A program made the position numbers and the translations under genes. Below the pieces are notes generated by a model that did not search any database, was not told where the DNA came from, and saw nothing but the letters and a program-made list of their open reading frames with translations. A stretch of DNA of 64,000 nt from Ascarosepion bandense (Eukaryota > Mollusca > Cephalopoda > Sepiida > Sepiidae): the NCBI GenBank assembly GCA_037127315.1, contig JBBBDQ010001186.1, forward strand, positions 2,609,501-2,673,500, given 5' to 3'. How positions within the stretch are numbered: position 1 is the stretch's first letter; every line of letters starts with the position of its first letter. This document shows positions 42,043 through 52,139 of the stretch, piece after piece.

Positions 42043-42050
<8 letters not shown>
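41876..42050 (-). mobile_element. SINE-C, tRNA-derived, copy 1
   Basis: On the minus strand GACTATAGCTCAGAAGTAGA matches a Pol III A box, and GGTCAGGTTTCAATTCTGGG a B box about 35 bp on, a tRNA-like head followed by AAAAGCAATCGGATG. The other side carries TTAGTGTATGATGTATCATA and a TTCATTACTGAATGAATGA end. Related copies lie at 53.9, 54.2 and 62.8 kb. Confidence 0.7.
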
Positions 42051-42077
<27 letters not shown>

Positions 42078-42463
42078 TATATATATATAAGCATAATGTT
42101 ATTATTGATTAGCTATGCATTAAAGTTTGGCAGTTCTTTTGATGTTTAGTATAAAAGCGTGACATGCTTAATGATAAAATTTGCTGTAAATTAATGTAAA
42201 AGAAGAAGAAAAAGCAATGATAAAAATTCAATTATTAAGTCGTTCACTTATTAAGTTGGATCTAAACTGAGAAATATCAAGACAGAATATTTCTTTTTTG
42301 ATGTGAGGTTATTTAAGTTCTAAAATTTTCAACTGATGAATACAATCATGAGACAATGAAGAAATTAACGTGGAAAGAAGACGGAACTGAACTTCAGTAA
42401 ATTGCACCTGAAAAATGCAAACAAGTTTTGTAAACTTGTTCAGAAAACAATTCTTATTTATTT
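42051..42463. other. Unassigned, begins with (TA)n
   Basis: A TA tract lies at 42045-42088. The rest is AT-rich; a 64-codon minus-strand frame (42309-42503) has no motif and runs into the LINE-R 3' end. Confidence 0.5.
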
Positions 42464-42545
42464 GCCGTGTCCTTTCAGGACATAAGTGATCATAGCTTCC
42501 CACTCGCCTCTATCCCTTGTCGCTCTTAATATTTTTCCTCTTCGT
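42464..42545 (-). mobile_element. LINE-R 3' end fragment
   Basis: GTGTCCTTTCAGGACATAAG, then TGATCATAGCTTCCCACTCG, is the reversed terminal segment of LINE-R (compare 39462-39500). Confidence 0.65.
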
Positions 42546-42599
42546 ACCTTGAAGCCGTAGCGAGATGGTTAATGTTAATTGAATCAGCCTTGTGTTAAA

Positions 42600-42840
42600 C
42601 ATAACCGAACTCCTTAGAATTTATAGGTTTATTCATTTTCATCAGAAGGTTAACAGCAGGTTCGAATGTGTGGGTTTTGTGGAAGAATAAAAATATACAT
42701 TTTGCATGTTTGAATAGAAATTTATTGATAGAAAAGAATAACAGGAATTGTTGAAGTTAATGTGCAATTAGAAACATTATTAAGAAGTTAAGGGTAGAGT
42801 TCGTAGTAGTAACTTGTTGGAAAGAGTTTATGCGTACGTA
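42600..42840 (+). repeat. Repeat N, copy 1
   Basis: Contains ATCAGAAGGTTAACAG, TGTGGAAGAATAAAAATAT and AGAGTTCGTAGT, shared in order with 59310-59441 plus 59771-59800. Both copies lie next to a SINE-A. Confidence 0.6.
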
Positions 42841-42852
42841 TATATGTATGTA

Positions 42853-43149
42853 GGATGTGCGTTGTGGTGTATTGGATATCGGCTCGGAACGAAAAATCGG
42901 GGAGCCGAGTTCGAATTCCAGCTGAATTCATTGCATTCACTTACGCGCAAATACCCTTGGGAAAGGTATTAATCCTACTATTCCTTCCAGTTATGGGCTA
43001 AATAGCAGGACAGATTGGGTTCTATAGCCTTGGTCTACCGCAGAAAGCAATGGCAACCTACTGCGGGATAATGTTCTGCCCAGTCAGTCATGTCTCTTTC
43101 GAGACATGATCGCCCAAGCGTGTATCACGTATGGCACTTAACTGACTGA
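42853..43149 (+). mobile_element. SINE-A with 12-bp target duplication
   Basis: Full plus-strand copy flanked by TATATGTATGTA (42841-42852 and 43150-43161). Head GGATGTGCGTTGTGGTGTA, tail CACTTAACTGACTGA. A 14-bp deletion removes the GGCAACCAGT block before CTACCGCAGAAAGC. Close to the family's best-preserved copies. Confidence 0.95.
42865..42919 (+). promoter_or_regulatory. SINE-A internal Pol III promoter
   Basis: A box TGGTGTATTGGA at 42865-42876 and B box GAGTTCGAATTCC at 42907-42919. The spacing of about 30 bp is tRNA-like. Activity is inferred from family knowledge. Confidence 0.7.
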
Positions 43150-43611
43150 TATATGTATGTACGCATGAGCGTTTGTTGGGTAGGAGTGCTTTTGAAGTAT
43201 TGGCTCAGTTTTAAAGGGTTCCGTGTGGTTATCAAGTAGACGGGTCAACGATGAAGAAGAAGAAGGTGAGAGGTGAACGATGAAGAAGAAGAGAGAAAGA
43301 GAGAGGCAACAATAATACGATCGATTGATGTTAGTTAAGGGTACATGTTAACTACGCTCATCTCATTGACAAAGACAAATCCTGTAAAGAGAAGGAGCGG
43401 AAAATTACTACAACAAATTCACTGCGGCATGACTTGACAGAGATTATTTTTCTCATTCACCCGTCTTTCTCGCCAAGCTATGTGACGCTTGCTTTCTTCA
43501 TCACCAAGCTACGTGACACATACACTCTTTCTTACCAAGTTATGTGATATTTAAACTGTTCTACACTTAGTTATATGAGGCTTACATTTTCTCCTCCCTT
43601 TCTTTGGACAT
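43150..43611. other. Unassigned; purine-rich GAAGAAGAA stretch
   Basis: 43248-43310 holds an imperfect pair of GGTGAACGATGAAGAAGAAG-like units. No gene is supported. Confidence 0.5.
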
Positions 43612-43825
43612 CTGAACATGGTTTAATGGTTATCAGGCTTGTTTCGCTAGAATCAGTACAAGGTAGCACCTGTTAGGGTCCCAGCTATGGGAAAATAGTT
43701 AACCCCCAAACTGGGATCAAAACACTATGAAATTATAAAAATATAATTTTATAGAAAATATACATTTTTGAAGAAACCAGTAATACATTTTTGAATACAA
43801 AACTAGAAGACATCTTCAGGCTGAG
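43612..43825 (+). mobile_element. SINE-B relic plus shared 3' segment
   Basis: CATGGTTTAATGGTTATCAG, then CTTGTTTCGCTAGAATC, matches the SINE-B head. It continues with AGCTATGGGAAAATAGTTAA and a TACATTTTTGAA-rich stretch ending in ACAAAACTAGAAGACAT. That second part recurs at 49465-49700. Confidence 0.55.
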
Positions 43826-43899
43826 TTGTATTTAAGTGCTAAGCCACTAACTGTTTATGACTTCATTGCAACATGCGTAACGGTGTACCATGTATCGAG

Positions 43900-44180
43900 T
43901 GCTGAAACTGAGATATACCAAACATAACATCTTTTCTTCATCTATGAGGAGATTGTTCATCATTTCCTTCATTACAGAAAAACTGATATTACATAGCAAT
44001 TCGGTACTCTTTTCTTTGTTTCTAATGACATTTTCCTGTTTCTTAATACTTTGCTTAGCCTTTGGAAGACATCTCCAGCATTCAATGCCATATAGGAGGA
44101 CTAATATTACATAACAGTTCAATACTTTTTTTCTCTGTTTCTACTGAAATTTTCCTGTTTCTTAATACTTTTCTTAGTTT
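43900..44180 (-). mobile_element. LINE-R relic with internal duplication
   Basis: Reversed pieces of the region encoding KVLRNRTISLETRKR occur twice (about 43980-44055 and 44100-44175), both with TTTCCTGTTTCTTAATACTT. The 91-codon minus-strand frame 44122-43847 retains MNCYVILVLLYGIECW, matching CYVMSVLQYGSECW of the better copy. Confidence 0.65.
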
Positions 44181-44227
44181 TTTAGCTATCAATTTTGAGG
44201 ACCTATAATATAGAACCAAACTCATTG

Positions 44228-44595
44228 CTAAGGATTCACCTCTTTCTGATTTAGTTTAACCAACAACACAAATAAAAAAAAAATAATTTTTTCTGATGAA
44301 TAGATTGATTTGTGGAAATGCCTGGATAAATGTTTTATTAGTTCTGAAAATTTTAAAAAAGTTTTTCGTTTTGTTTTTAAGAAAGAGTTTGACATTTCAT
44401 CTATGAAAAGTATGAAAGTGTTTACTTGCATCTTTCTTGGCCATCTCTTTTTTAGTAGCCTCACTGGGAAGCGGATATCCTTCTTTTTTTAAAAAGTGTT
44501 TAATATTTCCTTTGTGAAAAGTATATAAATGTTCACTTGAGTCTTTCTCGAGAGCCTCACAAGTCAGTGAATATCTCTGTTTCACAATTTCCACT
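44228..44595 (-). pseudogene. Possible decayed repeat-protein frame
   Basis: On the minus strand a 111-bp unit is repeated about twice: KDSSEHLYTFHKGNIKHFLK and KDASKHFHTFHR followed by a stop and NVKLFLKNK. The H-x3-H-like spacing and linker position faintly recall decayed C2H2 zinc fingers, but no Cys pairs remain and the period (37 codons) is longer than 28. Function is not assigned. Confidence 0.25.
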
Positions 44596-44596
44596 G

Positions 44597-44900
44597 TTTT
44601 ACAGGGGGTTACATAGGAGGAAAGTTATAAGAAAAAGTGACAGGTTATAGGGGGTGTCAGGAAGTGGATAAGAGAGGGATGAGAATACTGATGAGAGTGG
44701 AGTGGACGGAGAAAGGAGCATGAGAGAGAGAGAGAGGATGCAGGTTAGTGAGATAGGAGATGACGATTGACTTTACATTTAAATTATTAGACATTGTGGC
44801 TGTTGGGAAAACAAGTAAATAGAAGGGAATTCCACAGGCAGGAAGTGCGATAAAAGAAGCTGATGGAATAGTATTTATGTTTACAATTTATTATTTTCAC
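44597..44900 (-). mobile_element. LINE-A 3' degenerate fragment
   Basis: CAGGGGGTTACATAGGAGG, TGACTTTACATTTAAATTAT and GGAATTCCACAGGCAGGAAG follow the same order as the 3' part of LINE-A at 3615-3830. No frame survives. Confidence 0.75.
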
Positions 44901-45165
44901 AGTAAAAGTATGTGATTTATATATATGATCAAAAGAAAACATTAAATAAATACTAGTCAAAAAATCAATAAATGTTAAACAATGTACGATCTAAACTAAT
45001 TAGAGATTATGTTCTTATTAGTTAATATAAAACAATGAACTGTAATTAAATTAAGATGAAAGAAATATTATCAAGAATGAGTAATGGCTGACAAGGTATC
45101 GTGCAATAAATTTTCAGGTTTTCATACTGGTCATGTTCATAAAACAATTGAAATTAATTTGAAAA

Positions 45166-45901
45166 TCTAACCTTACTTATAAACAGAACATTGTCTCTGT
45201 GTGTGTGTGTGTGTGTGTGCCTGTGTGTGTGTGTGTGTGTGTGTGTGTCCGTTACCTATAGACTCTGAAACGGCCAAACCGATTTTCTTGAAATTTTACA
45301 CAGTTGTACTATAAGCATCTGCGAGAGTTCTTAGCTAAGTTTTGTGTTGAGGTACCCCCGATAAATATCAAAAACTGATAATTGAAAAAATCGGGTTATA
45401 GAAGGAGTGGTCCGATTTTAATCAAATTTGATACACTCATAGACAAAGACATAAGAAACGATATTCAGAAGTTTCAAGGTTGCAGTTCTTACAAAAGTGC
45501 AGAAAATCAATAATATATATATATATATATATAAAAGGCAAGATTTTTAGATGTGTGTCTATTAATCTGCCTGTATGTCTGTATTTTTTCAGCTCTTTTA
45601 TTTTAGTTTTTACTTTGGGTTTGGCTCTAAGTAGGTATAATTATAAGATACCATTTACTCAGAGGACTTATTTAGCCTTCAAAATTTAGTTTACGATGAA
45701 AAAAACTTGTTTGATATCGATACCAGGAAATCAAAATTTGACATCCATTCATTTTCCTTTCAGTCTACGGTTTCGCTTTAACTGGAAACAACTATTGCTT
45801 TTTAGTCTTTTGTGCCAATGTCCAAAGAGTCTGAGCTCTAGGACCATGGATTAGTTTTAAAGCTTTCATTACACCAAAGCAATGCCGGGCTATACTGCTA
45901 G
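45166..45901 (+). mobile_element. Helitron-like non-autonomous repeat 2
   Basis: A|TCTAACCTTACTTATAAAC to ATACTGCTAG|T, about 736 bp, collinear with 2425-3131. It contains an expanded (TG)n at 45200-45248 and a (TA)n with about 60 bp of extra sequence at 45513-45590. Insertion in the satellite between A and T supports the Helitron assignment. Confidence 0.6.
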
Positions 45902-46494
45902 TATACCATAAAAAAGTAATAATGGTTGACAAGTTTGCATCAACTAAAAATAATTCAAGATAAATAAAAATAATATTACTAAATAAAGCAACTAAAAGTA
46001 ACATGAAAAAAAATGCCATTAAAAATTAAAAAAATGGCTGACAATGCTACATCTAAAAATACAATATTACCGCTCATGGAAATAAGACAACTAAACTTAT
46101 GATAAAAATACTTGTCTGAAATTAATAAGGATTGATATTAACATCTAATAAAAACTCAAAATAATAATATTAATATTAAATGAATAAAGATGAAATTAGG
46201 ATGAAATAAATTTTAGTTAAAAATAATAATTGACAATACTTCATTTAATAAAAAAATGTCTGGATAATATAACTGCTAGAGTAAATGAAGCAATTAGCAT
46301 TAAATTAAAAAATATGAGTCAAAAATTAAAAATGACTCACAATGCATCATCTAACAAAATTTCAAGATAATATTTGTAGCATTAAAATTAAGTATAAATA
46401 AATATTCATAAAATGTTGAAAATATTTGAGAATAATTCATGTAACTAAAATTCAAGATACGAATACATCATTGTCAAAATAAGCAAGTGTAATT

Positions 46495-46900
46495 AAGTCA
46501 GTTAAGTGCCATATGTGAAACACGTTTGGGTGATCATGTTTTGAAAGAGACATGAATGACTGGGCAGAAGATTATCTCGCAATAGGTTGCCATTACTTTA
46601 TGCGGTAGACTGGTTGCTAGCCAAGGCTATAGAACCCAACCTCTCCTGCTATTTGACTTATAGCTAGAGAGGGAAGAGATGTATTATATCAAGTAGTAAT
46701 TATTGGGGGATCAGTTTATTACTTCATATCAATATAAAACTGACCCCCACTTTATGCCCAGTAGAAGCCTTAATCATGTTTTCAACTATTATATTCAATC
46801 AGTCAGTTAAGTGCCATATGTGAAACACGCTTGGGCGATCATGTCTTGAAAGAGACATGAATGACTGGGCAGAAGATTATCTCGCAGTAGGTTGCCATCA
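46495..46900 (-). mobile_element. Composite SINE-A, minus strand, truncated
   Basis: Two SINE-A 3' portions (46495-46685 and 46796-46900) flank a linker that holds GGGGGATCAGTTTATTACTT, then AAAACTGACCCCCACTTTAT and AGAAGCCTTAATCATG. The same arrangement occurs at 52733-53353 and 61905-62520, so this is one composite unit. It is cut at 46900 within the first SINE. Confidence 0.8.
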
Positions 46901-47422
46901 ATTAAGATGCAAAAAATGGTAGGCAAAAATTAAAAATGTATAAAAATGATTTATGGCATTCACATTCATGATAGCACCAGTATAAATAAAGCCAATGAAA
47001 ATAAGAGGAAATTCTAGATGAAAAATTAATAATGATAGCCATTGATTCATCTAACAAAAAAAAATTAATAAGATAGCTGGACAACTAGTTTAAGTAAAGT
47101 AAGTGGAATTACAATTTAAAAAATACCATCAAAATGAGTAATGGCTGACAATGCTAGAGCAAATAAAATTTAAATATACCATTAGTACTAATAATATTAC
47201 TAGTGTTAATATAGTAACTGCAAATAAAATTTAATAAATTTTAGTTAAAGATTGATAATGGTCAACAATTCTTCATTTAATTATAATTCATGATAATAAT
47301 TATATACAATTAATAATTATAAATAATTATGAATAATTATAAAATTAATAATTATAAATAATTAATAAATTACTGATGAAAAATTAACAATGAACACTGA
47401 CTCTTATAATAAACATTCAAAG

Positions 47423-47454
<32 letters not shown>

Positions 47455-48096
47455 AATCGCCACGATAGAGTTGGGCAATATTTACATTGGGCAATGTGCA
47501 AACATTATGGAAAAGCTGTAAACAAACACTGGTATGAACATCACCCAGCACCGGTTACAGATATAGAAGATGTAACCATTCTATGGGATTACACCATCTA
47601 CACAGACAGAAAAATTGAAGCAAACAGGCCAGACATTATTGTTAAAAACCAGAAGGAGAAAACTTGTCTATTAATTGATATGGCTTGTCCAGCGGATTGT
47701 AACATAGCAATCAAGGAATTTGAAAAACTGTCAAAATATAAAGACCTGGAAATTGAAATAGAAAAAATGTGCAAATTGAAAACAAGAGTTGTGCCAGTGA
47801 TAGTAGGTGCACTTGGAATGATAAAAAATGGAACAAAACAACACATTGAAGGAATCCCTGGAAACCCCAGCTTAAGAGATATACAAAAAATTGTCTTATT
47901 AAGTACAGCCCACACACTAAGGAAAACTTTATCTATGTAATGCTGGGGATGATAGGGAAGATAGAAAAACATGAAATGGAGCCATAACAACATGCTACTA
48001 CCTGCCTTAGGTCTCCCCGCAGACTTGGTTGGTAGTGAGACCAAAGCAGAAATCGAAATATGATAAAAAATGACATAATAATAATAATAATAATTG
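47455..48096 (+). mobile_element. LINE-E 3' part with (AAT)n tail, copy 1
   Basis: It follows an (AAT)n tract and runs to another one at 48079-48096. The frame 47457-47940 (ATG at 47494) reads RHDRVGQYLHWAMCKHYG, WYEHHPAPVTDIEDVTILW, NRPDIIVKNQKEKTCLLID, EFEKLSKYKDLEIEIEKM, VVPVIVGALGMIKNGTKQ and IQKIVLLSTAHTLRKTLSM. This C-terminal sequence type is widespread in invertebrate non-LTR retroelements. RPD...LLID resembles the PD...D core of a restriction-like endonuclease (inference). The frame is intact to its stop at 47940, so the copy is relatively young. Confidence 0.65.
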
Positions 48097-48490
48097 TAAC
48101 ATAGCAACTAAGGATTTCAACATAGCAATGAAGGAATTCAAAAAACTGTCAAAATATAAAAACCTGAAAATTGAAACAGAAAAAATGTGGAAATTGAAAG
48201 CAAGTATAGTACCAGTGATAGTGGGTGTACTTGGAATGAAAAAAAGTGGAACAAAACAACACATTGAAAGAATCCCTGGAAACACCAGCTTAAGAGATAT
48301 ACATAAGATTGTCTTGTTAATTACAGCCCACACACTAAGGAAAACTTTGTCTGTAAAAGCTAGGGATATTAGAGGAGATAAAAAAAAACCAGGAAATGGA
48401 GTCATAACAACACACTACGACCTACTTTCAGTCTTCCTGCAGACTTGGTAGGTAGTGCAACCATAGCAGAAAACAAATTATGATAAAAAT
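48097..48490 (+). mobile_element. LINE-E 3' part, copy 2
   Basis: A shorter 5'-truncated copy directly downstream. The frame 48128-48451 reads EFKKLSKYKNLKIETEKM, VPVIVGVLGMKKSGTKQHI, NTSLRDIHKIVLLITAH and TLRKTLSV, then extends to an aberrant stop. The PD...D part is missing. It ends in TGATAAAAATAATAAT. Confidence 0.65.
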
Positions 48491-48496
48491 AATAAT

Positions 48497-48955
48497 GTAG
48501 ACAAACTCCATATCCATGACATGTTATGTAGGGCAGAGTTGAAAGCTGAAACTGAAGGTTTTGTTTTAGCTGTACATGACAAGTGCTTGCTAACTAGAAA
48601 TGCAAATTCTGTGATAAATATCCAGAATTAATTGACCAACTTGTATCAGGTTGTATGGTGTTAGCATCAATTGAATATAAAACATGGCCAATATCTGACA
48701 GAATGGGCCAATATCTGCACTAAAAAATATGCAATTTTTACAGGAAAGAAACAGGTATGAACATCATCCAGTCCCCATTACAGAGATAGAACCTGTAACA
48801 ATTTTATGAGACTTTACAATACACATGGACAGAACAATCAAAGACATTGTGATCAAAGACCACACAAAGAGAATGTGCTTTTTTATTGACATATTAGTAC
48901 CGGTAGATAATAATGTATCTTTGAAGATCTTAAAAACACTATAAAAATATAATGG
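48497..48955 (+). mobile_element. LINE-E upstream part, copy 3
   Basis: Contains DKLHIHDMLCRAELKAET, EGFVLAVHDKCLLTRNA and, after frameshifts and internal loss, pieces of YEHHPVPITEIEPVTILW-type and KRMCFFIDILVPVDNNV-type sequence. So it covers the region upstream of the other two copies. It has many stops and is the oldest of the three. Confidence 0.55.
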
Positions 48956-49349
48956 GGCCTCAGATTAGTGAAGGGGGCCGGTGTGCAAGTGAAATGGCTG
49001 AGAGGAAGGCCCTGAAATGGTGCACATTCTCTCCTGATGACCCCAGATTTAAATATAAACTCAAGAGGAACACATTAAAAGAAATTCAATGAAATCATAT
49101 GCCGCAGAGAGGCTTGGTGGAAATGTCATTAGAATGAGGAGTATTAAATGTTCAGCTCGCTTCAGGTGAGTTTCAATTACTTTCCAGTAATTTCCTTCTT
49201 CTAAATATCTTGAAGTGGAAATCTAAAAAAAGAAAGTGGCATATGAGGACATCAATAATTCCAGTTGTAGTTGGAGCCCTCAGATTCACAAAGCCATTTC
49301 TGACCTAAGATATCTGGAAGGAAATGCATATACAACAGAAATCAAAGGA
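48956..49349. other. Unassigned sequence
   Basis: No recognisable gene; a GC-richer patch lies at 48960-49060. It precedes an (AAT)n tract. Confidence 0.45.
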
Positions 49350-49392
<43 letters not shown>

Positions 49393-49394
49393 GG
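49350..49394. repeat. (AAT)n microsatellite
   Basis: About 15 AAT units. Given that LINE-E copies end in (AAT)n, this tract could be the tail of another, otherwise unrecognised insertion. Confidence 0.9.
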
Positions 49395-49464
49395 GTCCTG
49401 GGCATGAGAATAAACTGCATCTGGCAGCGAGGCCTCTTAATTGCTGTTGTTCTCAGGTCCACCC

Positions 49465-49700
49465 TGACCCAAAGTGGTAGCACTATGGGTAAATAGTTAA
49501 TCCTGAAAGTGGGGTCAAAACACTATGGAAGTATAAAAAAGACTTTGATAAAAATATATACATAAAAATAGCCTTTTATAGAAAAATATACATTTTTGAA
49601 GGAAAAATTATTACCATAACAAATTTTTGAAGGAAAAAAAATATTCTCAGCAAAACATTTTTAAATACAAAACTAGAAGACATTTTCAGTTTTCTAAAAT
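49465..49700 (+). repeat. Repeat shared with 43660-43825
   Basis: GGTAGCACTATGGG, AAATAGTTAATCC, GGGTCAAAACACTATGGAAG and a pair of ATTTTTGAAGGAAAAA units, ending in ACAAAACTAGAAGACAT. It is likely the 3' part of the SINE-B-related repeat. Confidence 0.55.
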
Positions 49701-49963
49701 AAAAAAAGAATAAAAACAAAAAAAAATTAATTAAAATCTGACAAAATCAATCTTCTCACTATAACCAAACATTATAAAAAAATACTTTTAAACCCCATCT
49801 TTTTGACATTAAATAACCCACAGACGTTGATATGCCATTAAACAAAACTCAAACTCAAAATATTAAGAATAATAATAAAAATAGTGTTTATTTATATCTT
49901 AAATTTGATATTTATATTTTTAAGATATAAATAATTATATATGTATATGTATTCCTAACTAGT

Positions 49964-50013
<50 letters not shown>

Positions 50014-50023
50014 ATATAAGATA
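49701..50023. other. Unassigned AT-rich, ends in (TA)n
   Basis: AT-rich sequence with a TA tract at 49968-50010. No gene is seen. Confidence 0.55.
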
Positions 50024-50025
50024 TA

Positions 50026-50403
50026 CACTACCTGTCATAATTATTAGGCCACTCCAGTTTTTTTAAAAAAGAAATGATGTATTTCATACTATTTTTAGTA
50101 TTTATTACCAAGTGGATAATTCTAAATGAAAATAGAATGGTTCTTTTGTTAATGTGCATCAAATGAACTGTTCTGTATACCAGTTTTTGTGCTCTCTTCC
50201 CCATGCTAGTCTCTTTTTCTTATTGCCTGGCCAAAGCAAAGGCTTCTTGGCTGCCTTGTAAAATTTTACAAAGTAATAATTATAACAGAACCATTCTATT
50301 TTTATTTAGAATTATCCACTTGGCAATAAATACTAAAAATAGTATGAAATACATCATTTCTTTTAAAAAAACTGGGGTGGCCTAATAATTATGGCCAGTA
50401 GTG
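50026..50403. mobile_element. Tc1-derived MITE with long TIRs
   Basis: 378 bp flanked by TA (50024-50025 and 50404-50405). Terminal inverted repeats of about 120 bp begin CACTACCTGTCATAATTATT (left) and, on the opposite strand, CACTACTGGCCATAATTATT (right). The core on the minus strand (about 50265-50180) reads KPLLWPGNKKKRLAWGREHK then NWYTEQFI, a remnant of a Tc1 transposase just before the WSDE block. So this MITE is an internal-deletion derivative of a Tc1-like transposon. Confidence 0.9.
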
Positions 50404-50405
50404 TA

Positions 50406-51064
50406 AATGAAATTATAACTTATTGAAAATGTTTTTTTTTTGTTTTAATAAAAGTTTAATCCCAATCATAGAATATTATGCAGTTAGGAAAAATGGATGT
50501 TGGAAATGTCAACTCCATATCCGACCAACAACTATGATCTTTGGACATTCTACATTTCTTCATTGAAACATGGAAGCAGCTTGTAAAAACAAACTCAAAA
50601 CAAAACAAAGTGAATTATGATGAAAGAATCTGATGTGGGGGCCTCCCCTTTTTCAAGAACATAGACACGTCTAAAATATACATATACTCCTGCCATAGTG
50701 AGATACTGTGAGATGTCAAGAGATACCGGGTAATACCGAAAGATACCGAGGTTTCACAGAGAATACAGAGTAAGTAGTTCATAGTAGCTCTGAACTCCGC
50801 TCAGCAAGAAGATTATTACACAGCACCCATCAGCTTCCGATGTGGACATACTAAACATACTACGGCTTCACTTCAGAGACTTGTATATATTCCTGGATTA
50901 CTAACCCGCGTTCAAGTTTGTATCTTTTATGTTAATATACTTATTTTTCTATCTTCAATTCTGGTTGTTGTTCCTTTATTTTGTGCAGTTCCCATTCTCG
51001 GGATCAACAACAGAATCCTATTTAAAAAATAATAACACTTGACAGTTCTTCATCTAATAAAAAT
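50406..51064. other. Unassigned sequence
   Basis: No gene is seen. 50690-50760 has AGATACCG/GATGTCAAGAGAT-type short repeats. The last 60 bp before the SINE (CTTGACAGTTCTTCATCTAA) belong to the satellite. Confidence 0.5.
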
Positions 51065-51340
51065 TCAGTCAGTTAAGTGCCCTATGGAATACATGCTTGT
51101 GCAATCATGTCTTGAAAGAAACATGACTGACTATGCAGAAAATTTTCCCACAGTAGGTTGCCATTACTTCATGGGGTAGACTGGTTGCCAACCAAATCTA
51201 TAGAACCCAATCTGTTCTGCAATTTAACCCATAGCTGGAGCGAAAAGCAGTGAATTAATAACTTTCTCAAGGGTATTTGTGAATGCAACAAATTCAACTG
51301 GAATTTGAACTTGGCTGCCTAATATCCGTTGCAGTACATC
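51065..51340 (-). mobile_element. SINE-A, diverged
   Basis: Minus-strand copy inserted in satellite DNA; the tail side reads TTCAGTCAGTTAAGTGCCCT. The head is truncated or diverged at CTAATATCCGTTGCAGTACA. The CATGTCTTGAAAGAAACATG hairpin is retained imperfectly. Confidence 0.8.
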
Positions 51341-51660
51341 TATACTAATGTAAATAAAACGAGTGAAATTAAAATGAAAGAAATACTAATCAAAAACTAA
51401 TGACAATGTAAGTAAGTCATGGAATAAATTTCAAGAAAATATAAGTGTAATTAAAGCAAATGAAACTGAGATAAAATAAATACTAGTCAAAAATAAATAA
51501 TGACTATAACAACGCTGTATTTAATAACAATTCAAACTAGTACTTCTAATACTATTAGTATAAATGAAGCAAGGTGAAATTAAGATGAAAGAAATACTAA
51601 TCAAAAATGAATAATGGTTGATAATTATTCATTAAAAAATTCAAATATATTAATATCAAT
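51341..51660. repeat. AT-rich satellite, continuation
   Basis: ATTAAAATGAAAGAAATACT, AGTCAAAAATAAATAATGAC and ATTAAGATGAAAGAAATACT recur at about 110-130-bp spacing, matching units at 45-47 kb. Confidence 0.65.
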
Positions 51661-51666
51661 AATTTC

Positions 51667-51722
51667 TTTAAATATCATGTTCCTTCAGGACATAGGTGAT
51701 AATGGCTGTCCACAGATTCCTT
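51667..51722 (-). mobile_element. LINE-R 3' end fragment
   Basis: TCCTTCAGGACATAGGTGAT, then AATGGCTGTCCACAG, is the reversed LINE-R terminus. Confidence 0.6.
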
Positions 51723-52139
51723 TTCTTTTTTTATTGAAGAATTGCCATTCATTCTTGGAAAAAATAAATGATTAGTATCCATTTCCTTCTCCAACAACTA
51801 CTGTGTAACAGGTCATTTATATCCAAATATTTCTGTCTAATAGTGTGGCTAGTTAATCCCTGCTTCAGATACCTGCTCAGGCACTTTTTTGTTTCTTTAA
51901 TCTCCATAGAATCATCTTGTAATTTCAACTGCAAATATTTTTAACAGAACTTAGATACAGATTTTTCAAAAAAGAGTGCATAATCTGCAATCATCAACAG
52001 TTTGTAGAAAGCTCGTTTCTCAAAACACTCAGTCACAATGACTTTTGATTTTGTGTTTTATGCACAATTCTGTCTAACCAATTTTGCTCACAAGATTTGA
52101 CTCAAGCTGTGGTTTGGTTTTCAGGTACATTTCAATGAT
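51723..52139. other. Unassigned sequence
   Basis: A 61-codon minus-strand frame (51749-51934) has no recognisable motif. Nothing else is supported. Confidence 0.5.

Larger units (their letters stand above)
44930..47420. repeat. Degenerate AT-rich satellite, about 100-115-bp units
   Basis: Units share a core like ATTAAGATGAAAGAAATA, then TCAAAAATAAATAATGG(C/T)TGACAATGCTTCATCTAA in pieces. TGACAA-type boxes sit at about 45923, 46034, 46130, 46228 and 46332, then again near 47143 and 47258. Units are strongly diverged and interrupted by the Helitron-like repeat (45166-45901) and SINE pieces (46495-46900). The same unit reappears at 51341-51660. Confidence 0.65.

Noticed and set aside
49350..49394. 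(AAT)n as a coding Asn-repeat in 49236-49496
   Set aside because: The frame depends on the microsatellite and has no supporting domain.
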